From: Cyanophora paradoxa
Taxonomy: Eukaryota > Glaucocystophyceae > Cyanophorales > Cyanophoraceae
NCBI GenBank assembly: GCA_004431415.1
Contig: QPMI01000514.1
Location: forward strand, 461,888-525,887
Direction: 5' to 3'
DNA: 64,000 nucleotides
The notes below the pieces were generated by a model. That model was not told the DNA's origin and made no database searches. It worked only from the letters and a program-made list of their open reading frames with translations. Within the stretch, counting starts at the first letter, position 1. Every line of letters starts with the position of its first letter. A program made the translations under genes and the position numbers. This document shows positions 10,155 to 21,100 of the stretch, in pieces.

Positions 10155-13100
10155 TTAGAAGATGGGCGATTCAAAGGCTAAGCGAGAGGATGCGATTTGA
10201 AACGAGGATCGGGGGCGGGCGGGGTGCGCGGGGTGCGCGAGGTGGAAGCGGGGGGCGTTGCGGGGCGGGGCGGGGCGCACGGCCGGGGCCTGGCCGATGG
10301 CGGCGGCGAGGGCGGCGATCATGGGCGCCTCCTCCTCCGACTGCAGCAGCAGGTTCGCCTCGTCCGTGTGCTCCCCCTGCGCCCCCCCCCCTCGCTCCCC
10401 CGCCCCCGCCACGCGGCGCGCCCGCAGCTCGAGCTACGTCCGGGGCGGCCGCGCGCCTGCTTGATGGTGCCCAGAGGCTCCCGCCGCCCGTCGGGGCAGA
10501 CGCGCTCCTGCGGGGGCGTGAGGGGGGGAAGAAGAGGGGGCGGGGGACGGGGGCGGGGGGGCGGGCCTTGGCGAGGACGCCGCTGATGACGAGGTCGAGG
10601 CGGGTGGCCGGGGTCTCCTGCGAGCTCACCCGGTCCCCCGCCTTGTACATCTCTACCGTCGCTGCTCCGCCCCCGTCGGCCACGCCGGCGCACTCGCTGG
10701 GGCGGGGCGGGGCGGGGCGGGCGCACAGCACTTGGCGAGGGCCTCGATGGAGGCCGCGTCGCCCTCGCGGAAGGGGCGGAACTTGCAGATCGCCGCCGCC
10801 AGCTGCCCGCCCCGTCGGTCGGGGGCGCAGGGGGAGGAGGAAAGCAGGAAGGGGCGGATAGATGCGCGCCTGCTCGAGGGTGCGGGCGGGGCCGATCGGC
10901 TCCTCGAACTCGTCCTCCTGGGGCCCGGCGTCGGGGGCGGGGAGCGGGGCGGGGTACAAGACGGGGGCGGGCGGACGTGGGCGAGGAGGCGGGCGAAGGC
11001 GCCCCCGGCCTTGGCCAGCTCCTCGTACTTCCCTGCGACGCGTCGGGGGCGCCGGGGCGCGCCGGGCGGGGCGGCGCGGGGCGGACCGCGCTCGACGATG
11101 CGGCCCTTGTCGAGAACGATGACCTCGTCGCACTTCTCCGCCGCCGCCAGCCTGCCGCACCCGCGCGCGCGCGCGCGGTCACACCGGGTGAAAGGAAGCG
11201 AAGCGGGGGCGGGGGCGGGTGCGGGGGCGGGGGCGCGCCTGTGGGTGACCTGGATGACGGTCATGCGCTTGGAGGCCTCCTCGATCATCGCGTTGATGCG
11301 CCGCTCCGTCTCCGCGTCCAGCGCCGACGTGCACTGCCCGCCCCGCTCACATCAGGCCCGATCTGATCCCTCCTCGCATCGGATCGGATCCGATCTGATC
11401 TGACCTCGTCGAGGATGAGGATCTTGGGGTCGCTGATGAGGGCCCGCGCGATCGAGATGCGCTGCTTCTGCCCCCCCGACAGCGACTTCATGCTGCCGGC
11501 GTGCACGGGGTTGGAGGGGGGTACAGGGTTGGGCGGCGGGGGAGGCACCTGATCTGCGTGTCGTAGCCCTCGGGCAGCTCCTGGATGACGTCGTGGACCT
11601 GGAAGGACGGGGCGGAGGTTGGGGGGAGGAAAAAGGGCGGGGGCGGGGCGGGGGCGGGCGCCTGGGCGAGCTGGGCGGCGCGGACGACCTCCTCCTCGCT
11701 GGCGCCGGGCCGCCCGATTGCGATGTTCGTCCGCACGCTGTCCGCGAAGATGAACGCCGACTGCGCAAGAGGCGTCGGGTGGTACAAGAGAACGGGGGGG
11801 ACGAGGGCGGGGGGTACAGCGCGGGCCGACCTGCTGGACGACCCGGACGTGGCGCTTCCAGGCCGCCCGCGGGATCTCGTGCAGCCTCAGGCCCCCGTAC
11901 GCGATCTGCTCCGCCCCGCGGCGCTCGGTCGGTCGGTGCCGGCGGCGGCGGCGCCGAGAGGGAGTGGGGCGGGGCGCGCGTGGCCGCGGGTGGGGCGGTA
12001 GTTGCGCATGAGGATGCCGAGGAGGGTGGACTTGCCGCAGCCGGAGCCGCCCACGATGCACACCGAGGTGCGCGGCCGGATCGTCAGCGAGAGGTGGTGT
12101 ACCACCTGCCGGCCCCCGCCCCCGTCCCGCCCCCGCCGCCGCGCGGGAAAGCGGAATTGTATGCGGACCAGGCGGGAATCGAAGGAGCGGTACGCGAATC
12201 CCACGTCGCTGCGGGGGGTACGGGTTCGAGGCTGAATAAAGATGGAACTAGTAAAAAGCCGGCACCTGCACTCGATTGGCTGGACCTCCTCAGCAGCGCC
12301 CAGTACCCCCGGGACCTCCGTCACCTCGGCCTGGCGGGGGCGTGGGGCGGATGGGAGGGAGAGGCGGGCCTCGGGGAAGCATCCACCCGGCCCTACCTTG
12401 GCCTCGCCCCTCGCGCCGCGCCCCTTGAGGTACCCCGTGATCGTTCTGCCGGCCACGCCGACCCCGTCAGGCCCAGAGGCGCCCAGATAGAAGCTCGAGC
12501 CACAGAGAGCAAGCACCGGGGCGGGGCGCGCTCCTCGCCCGGCCCGAGCAGCGGGTCGTTGGCCGGGCCGACGTCGACGCCCTCCCCCGCCCCCGCCCCC
12601 GCCCCCGGCGCCGCCCTCGCGCCCCGCCCCGAGTCGCCGGCCTCGACGGGCCCGTCCTTGCGGCGGCTCGCGCGCATCTGCTTCTCCTTGAAGAAGTGGT
12701 CGAGCGCCGACTGGCGCTCCACCTGGGAGGGTGAGCGGGTGAGGCGGGGGGCGGGGCGCGGGAAAGAAAGGGCGGCGCGGGGCGCGCCTGGACGATCTCC
12801 TCGTCCTCGGGGATCATCATGAAGGCGCAGATGCGCTGCCCCCGCGCCCCCGGCGGGGTCGGGGCGAGCTCGAGCCGCGGGCGCGGGGGCGGGGGCGGGG
12901 GGGGACCTGGAGGGGGCCGGAGCCCTTGGTGATGTCGGGCACCATGTTCACGATCGTCGCCGACGCCGAGCCCACTGCGCGCCCCGTGAGCCCCGGGGGC
13001 GGCCGTCGGCCCCGCCGCCGCTCCGCCCGCCGAGCGCACGGGTGGTGACGTTGAGGTAGATGGCGGAGACTTGCCCCTTCGAGATCGAGTCCTGCGGGTG

Positions 13101-15990
13101 CGCGCGCAGCTCAGGCCGGCGACGCCTGAGCGAGCTGCGCGGGCGGGGGGCGGGGCGGGCGTTGAGGGCGAGGTATCCGAGGACGGAGAGGGTCGCCCCC
13201 TGCAGGCACTGGTTGAAGCAGATGATCGCCGTCACTGCCGCCCCGCCCGCCTCGTCGCCGCGTGCAAGGCTCGCTCGCTCGCGGCGGCGGCGGCGCCGGG
13301 CGACGGGGCGGCGGCCGGGCGGACCGTAGAGCATGGAGTGCATGCGGAGGCGGAAGTTGGCCTCCGTGCTCGCCGTCAGCGACTCCTCGAACTGCTTCAC
13401 CTGCGCGGGCCCCGCCCGGCGGCGTCGGGGGCGACGAGGGCGGGCCGCGCGTGCGGTCGGGGTGAAGAGCGCACCGCCTTGTCGGCCATGCCGTAGTCCC
13501 GGATGACGGTCACGCCCAGCACGACCTCCTGCGCGGGGTGAGGGGCGGGGGGGGGGGGGGGGGGGGGCGCGGGCCTTGACGACGGACATGACGCCCGAGA
13601 GGCTCTTCTGCTTGTCCCCCGACGCCTTCGCCACCCCCAGGTTGTGCGCCCGCTGCGACACGATGATCGCGAACTGCGCCGGCCGGCATCAGCCGCCCCG
13701 CGGCCCGTCTGCCTGCGCCGGCGCCGGGGGCTCGCGCCTGGATGACGATGACGACGGGGGCGATCTTGGGGTCGAGGGAGAACATGAGGGCGACCTGGAG
13801 GGGGGTCACGGGGGAAAGCGGTGGGAGACGGGAGCGGGGGGGCGAGGGGGCGGGCCTGGAGTGCGAAGGTGGCGGAGGCCTGGACGACGCGGAAGACGGA
13901 GGCGAGCGTCGGCTCCAGCGCGTTGATGTCTGCCGGAGGCCGCGCCCCCGCACCACGCGTCAGAGGCGGCGGCGGGCGGCGGCGCGGCGCGGGCGGCGGC
14001 GGGCGGGGCGGGGCGGGGCGGGGCGGGCACCGTTGGCGAAGTAGGAGAGGAGGGAGCCCTCGTCGGCGTCCCGCAGGTACGAGTCCGGCATCGCCAGCAG
14101 GTGCCGCATCATCGTCACCTGCCCCGCCGCCTCAGGCGCGCTCTCAGAGCCCCCCCGGCGCTGCCCCGCGCCGCTCGCCTGGAGGTCCCGCAGCGTGTTC
14201 GTGACGACGCTGCTCTGAATGTACGCTGCCGCCGGCGGTCGGAGGCGAAGGAGGGGGAGGAGGACGGGGCGGAGGAGGCGGGGTCGCTTGGACCTCGCTC
14301 CGCGCACCGTAGCAGTGGGAGCCGATGACGGAGGCGAGGCCGAAGACGGCGAGCAGGATGACGTACTTGCGCAGCTCGCCCTCCTTCTCTGCGCCCCCGG
14401 CGGTGAGCGGCGGGGGCGGGGGCGGGGGCGGGGGCGGGGGCGGGGCGCGCTCTCGAGGGCGGCGTCGACGACGCGGGCGAAGGAGAGGATGAGCAGCGCC
14501 TGCATCGCCAGCTGGCACGCCAGCCCCGCGAACGAGAGCTGCCGCCCCAGCAGGCGTCCGTCCGTAGGCCCCGCGGCCCCGAGGGGCGGAGGGGGGGTAC
14601 GGCACCGCGATCTTGCCGGGGTAGGCGCCCATGAGGCGGAAGGCGTGGGAGAAGACCCACGCGATGCCGCGCGTGCGCCCGTCCACGCGGCCCTCGACCC
14701 ACTGCCGCCACTCCCTGCCCCGCCCCGCCCCGCCCCGCCGCCGGCGTCGGACGCCGAGGTGGCGGAACAGGGGGGTACTCGCACCGCTCCAGCTCGGGCA
14801 GCGCGGTCCGCTTCTTGTTGGGCACCAACCGGCCCACGCTCTGCCAGTACTCCCGGTCCCTCTTCGGCTTCTGCGGGGGAGGGGGAGGAAGGATTGACGG
14901 GTACGGAATCGGTGAGGAGAGGGGTACAGCAGGGTCGGGAGCGCACTTCGACGCCCCCGATCTGGCTGTGGGCGTGCTTAAGGACCTCGAGGGGGAAGAT
15001 CTTCGGGTGCCTGTGGTGGGGGTACGCGGGCGTCAGGGACAGGGGTACAGTGCGCCGGGTGGTGGGGTACGGCGCGCATGGCGGCGAGGAAGGAGACGAA
15101 GGAGGTGGTGAACATTCGGTAGTTGGCGCGGTTCTTCGGCGACGGCCCCGCCAGGATCGAGTGCAGCGGGCTCTGCGCCGCCTCCTGCGCCTGTACCCCC
15201 GCCTCGTGCCGCGCCGCGGGCCGCGCGCGGGGGGAGGGACGGGGGGCACCTTCTTCTGTGCCTTTGCCTGCCCCTGTTTGCTCGCGCCGTGGTGCGTGGG
15301 GTTTCGAGAGTCGCTCCCGGCGTTGACGTGTCCCAGCACCCCGCTGCTGGCCCTGCCGGCCCTGCCGGGGGACAGCGGCGGGCCCGCCCCGCCGTCCGTC
15401 GGCGCCGCCGCCCGCCCCGAGACTCCGGCGGTGACGCTCGGCGCCCGGCCGGCGCGGCTGGCGCCGGCCTCGTGCGCCTTGGGCGACGACGGCTCCCCGG
15501 CGCCCGCCTCGCCCGCGCCCCACCGCGGGAGGATCTTCCGCATCGAAGCGGCCTGCGCGCCGCCGCCTCAGCTTCCTCTCGCAGCCGCGCGCAGGGAGGG
15601 CGGGGCGCACCCCGATGCTCGCCGCCCTGTCCAGGAGGCCGCCGCCGGGGGCGCCTCGCGCCGAGGGGGCGACGCTGAGGCCGCCCCGCGGGGCCGACGG
15701 GCCCCCGGGGGCGCCCCGCGCTTCGCTCTTGATCGCCGCCGCCGTCGAGGCGTTCATCTGGAACTGGTCGACCTGCGCGCCCCGCCGCCGCCGTCGGCCC
15801 GTAAGAGGAAGAAGAGGAGGAGGGCGCAGGGGCGGTGCGGGGGCGGGGGAGGAGGAGGAGGGCGCCGCTGCAGGGGGGGCGGGCCTTGGTCATGTTGGCG
15901 GCGATGACGGAGCCGAGGAGGCCGTCGACGAGCCAGGCCCACTGCGGCGGCGGCTCGCTGCACCCCAGCACCATCGTGCTCGCCACCGCT
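10155..15990 (-). CDS. ABC exporter (one TMD, one NBD) with C-terminal cyclic-nucleotide-binding-like domain
   Basis: Multi-exon ABC transporter. Transmembrane/coupling exons run from about 15.2 to 12.9 kb (for example GIAWVFSHAFRLMGAYPGK, LLGRQLSFAGLACQLAMQAL, YVILLAVFGLASVIGSHCYG). The NBD has SDVGFAYRSF and VHHLSLTIRPRTSVCIVGG; Walker A GGSGCGKST (about 12050); Q-loop region RVVQQ; signature LSGGQKQRISIARAL (about 11490-11445); Walker B/D-loop LILDECTSALD after a GTCAGA...GGGCAG intron; and H-switch VIQVTHR. After the NBD come FEEPIGPARTLEQ, then AAAICKFRPFREGDAASIEA, YKAGDRVSSQE, LDLVISGVL, EPLGTIKQ and GEHTDEANLLLQSEEE, the pattern of a cNMP-binding fold. Introns AQ|GCGCCC, HR|GCGCGC and KQ|GCGCGC use GC donors. 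Probably homodimeric. The substrate is unknown. Confidence 0.75.
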
Positions 15991-16615
15991 GCCGGGCCCC
16001 CCCGCAGCCCCGCCCCGCCCCCTCAGCGCTCCGCCGGGCGGCGGGCGCCAGCGGGCGGGCGGGCGGGGCGGCACCGCGGTCCAGGAGCTCGAAGTCCCGG
16101 TCGAAGTCCAGCGTGAAGGAAAGGATCGAGGCCTTGCTGCCCGCCGCCTGCCGCCGCCCTCGCCGGTCGCGCGCGGCGCTCGGGGCGCGGCGCGCGGTCC
16201 CACCTCGTTGTACGCGGCGCGGCCGCCGAGGATGCGGACCGTGAGCGGGAACGTGCACGCCGGCTGGATCTTCATGTCCGCGAGCCCCGCGCGGATCTTC
16301 GTGAACCGCTGCCCGATCTTCTCGACGACGGCGGCCGGCAGCGGTCCGTCGTCGCTGGCCAGGCTGCGGCCGCGCTCGGCACGCGCGCTAGCTCTCTGAG
16401 GCGCGCGGGCGCACCGGAATTCCCCATCTTTCCCGAGCGCGATGTACTCCAGGCCCGCCTGCTCGCCGGCCAGCACGGTGACCTGCGCCGCAGTAGGGCG
16501 GCGTGTCACCGGCGGCAGCAAACGAGCGGCGAGCTCGAGCGGCGCCGGTGTCGGAGACCTTGATCGTGTCCGGATCGGCGGCCAGCGACGGCCCGCGGAT
16601 CGAGGCCAAGGACAT
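15890..16615 (-). CDS. Conserved-looking exons upstream of the ABC gene; probable N-terminal part or separate small gene
   Basis: Start ATG 16615-16613 gives MSLASIRGPSLAADPDTIK, then a GTCTCC...GGCGCAG intron, then VTVLAGEQAGLEYIALGKDG, LPAAVVEKIGQRFTKIRAGL, FPLTVRILGGRAAYNE and ILSFTLDFDRDFELL. Further exons read TMVLGCSEPPPQWAWLVDGL and VDQFQMNASTAAAIKSE. The exons are collinear with, and on the same strand as, the ABC gene without an obvious stop or promoter between, so this may be its cytosolic N-terminus. I do not recognise a domain. Whether this is one gene or two is undecided. Confidence 0.4.
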
Positions 16616-17159
16616 GGTTGCGGCGACTGCGTCTGTGCGCTGTGCTTAAACACTTCTACAATGCTATGCTCTGCAATCTTGATATAGAGAGCGGCCGGAT
16701 CCAGGCCGATGGCGCCGTGCGAAGCTCCACGCGGGCGCGTCAGGGTCTAGCTTCCCTACTCCGGCTAGCGATCGAGCTTGAGCTTGCGCAGCCGCGTAGG
16801 TCCATCGCCGCCTCGCGCGCTGCGGTGGGTGACCGCGCGGCTGGGCCGGGCTGGCGTCAGAGGGGGTACAGTTACAATTCGGATTTGATCAGCCGGTCCA
16901 CCTTCGAATTCACTGCATGCACAGCTAGCGCTATTCCTCCAGCTAGGAGTCTAGGCTCCGACGCTAGCGCTCCGGATCCCTGCGGCCGGCATCGCGGCCG
17001 CGCATTCGGCCCGACGCGCCTATAGCGCTAGCTAGGCCTCCGCCTGTTCGCTCTGCGCATGCGCGCGCGCGCAGGCATGCGCATGGCGTCGTACGCGTCG
17101 TCGTCGGAGCTGTGCGGCCACGGCCACGCGCGCGCGTGCGAGCTCGAGGCCGGTAGCTG

Positions 17160-18100
17160 CAGCTGTAGCTTCACTGAGTCATACGAAGTACGCGGAGACG
17201 AAGTACGAAGGCGGATCGGTGTGCTGGAATCGAAGACGGGGCTCTCCCACATGTACAGAGAATCCGAAGGCGCGCCGCACAGCGCGCGCAGGCGTTTGTT
17301 CGCGAGGGCAACCGGAACCAAGGTTCGCGCGGCGTCCTTTGCCAAGATCGCCAAGATCGCAACGAGAACATCGTCTGCAGCTGCGAGCGGCGAAGGTCAT
17401 GATCAGCTGCAGAGCAAATTTAAAGCGCTAGCGCTCAAAGCCCATGGCCATGGCCAGGCGGCGCTCCCCCGCCCCCGGCTCCGCGCAAACCACGCGAAGG
17501 TCTAGAGATAATATTAATCTATAACCGCATTCGCATTGCTGCGGCCGCCCGGCCGTGGGCCGGGCCCACGGCCCACGGCCCGCTGTAAGCGTACGCGTGC
17601 ACGTGCGCATGCACAAGCGTACGGCATGCGCAAGGGCGCAGCCGGCGCCCGGCCGCGCCGTGGCCATGGGCCGGCCGCGGCCGCGGGAGCTCGAGGGCGC
17701 AAACTGGCCATGGAGTAAAGAGCTCGAGGTGTGCCTGGCCATGGAGCCGATGAATGCGCATGCATATGCGGTCGGCTGCGGCCGCGCGCCCTAGGCCTAG
17801 GCCTGCATATGCATGTGCATGCGCATATGCATATATGCATGCGCAGCAGGCCATGCAGAGGAGAGGCCGACATGCTGTGAAGAGACAAGCGCGCCGCCGC
17901 AGGGCGCGGAGAAGCGATCTACGCTGCTTCTAGAACGCGACAGCTCCCCCGCGCCGCCTCTCCGGGATCCCGCCCGGACTCGCGCTGAGTGTTCACCTGG
18001 GAGGGAGTCGAGCAGCACCGCGTCGGGCGGCGCCCCAGATGCGTGCGTCTCCGATATAAGACGAAGCAACGTCGAATTCGAAGCTGTCGGAAGCAGCCGG
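17160..18100 (-). pseudogene. Truncated inverted duplicate of the F-box/LRR gene 5' region and first F-box exon
   Basis: Read on the minus strand, this block is clearly homologous to about 31,600-32,215 on the plus strand. It shares the stretch coding GAPPDAVLLDSLPGE beside a conserved GGCGCGGGGGAGCTGTCG word, and then the F-box exon whose peptide here is KDAARTLVPVALANKRLRAL. The copy stops being homologous after the F-box exon (no LRR exons follow) and an expanded palindrome-rich insert separates the two homologous parts. It reads as a decayed promoter-plus-first-exon duplicate. Confidence 0.65.
17530..17860. repeat. Palindrome-dense, alternating purine-pyrimidine tract
   Basis: Dense run of GGCC, GCATGC, ATGCAT, CATATG and GTGCAC words, with about 17805-17845 almost purely alternating purine-pyrimidine (GCATATGCATGTGCATGCGC). 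Many overlapping hairpins are possible. No coding signal. Confidence 0.6.
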
Positions 18101-18179
18101 GAAGCTCGCTCCAGGGGTACGTGGTTGGCCTGGGGCTTCATGTCTGGCCCTCTTTAGCTACCAAGGCGCAATCCGCAAA

Positions 18180-21100
18180 ATGGAGGAGAGCGGCACGCCG
18201 CGGCTGCCGCCGCTGGCGACGCCGCGCTCAGCCGGGCTCTCCCCAGCCACCACGCCCCGCAAGCACACGGGTGCGGAGCAACAGGAAAGCGCGATCCTAC
18301 GTAGAGCCGCATGCGCTGCCTCAGCGGATCGACTAATTGCCCACCGCCGGCCGAGCCCGCAACTCTAAGCGGCCCCGCTTAGCTGGAGCCTTCTGGGGCA
18401 TCTCTGCCTGCCTTAGCTATGAGCAGGACTTCGCCCGCCACCTTGCAACCACCGCGCCGACATATCTTACGCAGGCACCACGCCCCCGCCCAATCTACTC
18501 CTCACGTCGACGGAATGGGGCAAAGCGGTCCGCCGCCCCCTGCTTCTTGCGCTGCCAGCCGCCCGACGCCACCCGACGACGGCGCCAGACGGACCCGCGG
18601 ACGACGCACGAGCTGGCGATGCGGCTGCGGCAGTCGGAGGCGGCGCTCCTGCAGGCCAAGGCCGCGAAGACGCAGGTCGTGAACAAGATGGCGGTGCTCA
18701 TGGAAATGCTCGCTTCCGCGAACGCCGACCGCGGCGCCCTGCTGCACCGCGTCGAGGAGCTCGAGGCCGGGGTTCGCTGAACGGTTCGCGCGCGCCGCCG
18801 CCGCCGCGCCGTGCTGAGGCGCCCGCCGCTCGCAGCGGTCGGACGCGGCGCATGTCGACGAGGAGACGCTGCGGCGGGTCGTGGTAGAGCGGGACCGCCT
18901 GCAGGCGCGCCCGCGCCGCCGCCCCCGCGGATTCGAGCCGAGGCGCCCCCTCTGACGTGACGAGGCGCGCGCAGGCCACCGTGGCTCTCATGGAGGGAGA
19001 GCTTAAGGCGGCGCGGCAGGCCCTGCACGACGCGCTCGGAGGTGCGCGGGGCCGGCCGGCCGCGCCGGCCGCGCCGGCCGCCCCGAACGAGCGGGCCGGG
19101 GGCTGGCGCAGGCGGGCCGGACCCGGCGGCGCTGAACGGGGAGCTGGCGGCGATGCGGGGGCGGGTGCGGGAGGCGGAGGAGCGGGCGCTGGAGGCGCAG
19201 CACCGGGCCGGCGGGGCGGAGGAGGCGCGGCGGCGCGCGGCGCTCGCCGACGCGCGCCTCGCCGAGGCCCGCGCCGAGAGCAAGGCGCCCGCCTCCCTTC
19301 CGGCCCCCTCGTGTTCCCGCGCCGAGGCTCCGCAGGCGCTGGCGGAGCGGGTCGCGGCGCTGGAGCGGCTCAACGACGCGGCGGCGCGGGCGGCGGCGGG
19401 GACGGCCTCCGGCTCGGGCCCCGGGGCCGCCCCCGCCGTGGTGGGCGAGGCGGACCAGGCGCGCCCCACGCTGCCCCCCCGCCCCGGGCCTCTCCCGAGG
19501 GCGCTCGCCTGAGGGGGTGCGGGCAGGCGCTGGCGGCGGAGCTCCTGGCGCGCTACCGGAGCATCCGCGCCTGCGCGGCGGTGCGCGCCCCCCGCCGCCC
19601 CCGCCCCTTTCTATTTCGCCTCGCTAGCTAGCTCTCTCTCTCTTTCTCTTTAAGCTGCGGCATTCTAACTCGGCTCTAAACTAACCTGCGCCCGTTCACA
19701 GGACTCGCCGGCGTTCCGGGAGGAGATGCGGGGGCGGACGCGGCGGCCCAGCGCCTCGACGCCGCCTCGGAGGCCGCCCGCCGCGCCGCCGCCGCCGCCG
19801 CCGCCGCCCTCCAGGCCAGCCCCCCGCCCCGCCGCGCCCCACCCCGCCCCGTCTCCCCCTTGCCTCACCTGAGCCAAGGGGTCGGGGCTGCAGGCGGCGC
19901 ACGCGGAGGCGGCGGGGGCGGGGCGGGAGGTCGATGGCGCCCTCTCTGCCGCTGTGCGATCAAACCCCGTCCTTTCCGCCCGTCCCGCCCCCGCCCCGGC
20001 CCGACTCTCGTCCTCTTCGTCAGGTGCGGGAGGTGGCGGGGGCGGTGGATTCGGCCGACGGGGCCCGCGCCGCCCTCACAGCCGCCTTCCGGTGCCCGCC
20101 CTTGCCCCAGCCCCGCCCCTCCCTTGGCGCCACAGCGCTTGAGCCGGACGCCGTGAACCGGACGAGTCTCCGTGCCCAGGGCCTGACGCGCCGCCGCAGG
20201 GACGTGCGGATGGGGCTGGAGGTGCTGCTGCGGGAGCGGGACGAGGCGCGGGGGCAGACGGAGAGCACGCGCACCCTCCTCGCCCGCCAGGTCCGGACCT
20301 GCCGGCCGCTGCGCATCTGCCTCCGCGTCTCGCTGGGCGGAAGCGAGAGGGGCGGGGCACGCGCGGCACGGCTAGCTTGCGCCCCCGCCGCAGCTCCGGG
20401 GCGACGCGGGCCGGGGCGCAGGTGGTCGACCTCGAGATGGAGCTCGCCCGCGTGCGCGGGGGCGCCCCGCCCGCGGCCCCGCCCCCGTCGGCGGGGGAGG
20501 GGGCGGGGGCGGGGGGCGCGGGGGCGGGGGACTACGCGGCGCGCGTAGCGGAGGTCGAGGCGGACCGGGTGAGCGAGCGCGCCGGCGGCGGCGGCGCGCC
20601 GGTCGCGAGCCGGGCTGAACGACGGGCGCAGGACGCGTGGCGGGCCCGCTTCCAGGACCTCGCCCAGCGCCTCGAATCCGTGCGGGGCCCTTTTTCCTTT
20701 CTCCCCCCCCCTCCCCCCTCCCTCCCCCTGCCGAGGCGGGCGCCGCGAGCGGCGCAGATCGAGGCGGGGGGGTCGGAGCGGACGCGGGGCGAGATCGAGA
20801 AGGACCGCCTCATCGGCATGCTCTCCACGGTGCGGAGGGGGCGCTCGGCTGAAGAGCTTGGCGGGGTGTGAGCGTACGGGCGGGCGGTGCAGGAGCTGCG
20901 GCGGCGGGAGGAGGCGGGGGCGGTGCCGCTGGAGGCCTTCCGGTCCCTCCAGATGGTCAAGCGCGGCCTCGAGGACCACATCCGCGTGCCCGCCACGCCT
21001 CCCCGCGCGAGCCGCCCCCCGCAGCGCCTCGCTCAGCGCCTCCGCCTCAGCTGCAGGAGGACCGCGTGGCGCGGCTCGAGGTGCAGTGCGGCCAGCAGCA

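Noticed and set aside
10155-10900. Second ATP-binding cassette at the C-terminus of the ABC protein
   Set aside because: No Walker A or signature motif there; the pattern fits a cyclic-nucleotide-binding fold instead.
13545-13567. G-run of about 21 and similar G/C runs (21,145-21,170; 24,216-24,230; 28,876-28,897)
   Set aside because: Simple intronic homopolymers in C-rich introns; no evidence of function and prone to sequencing error.
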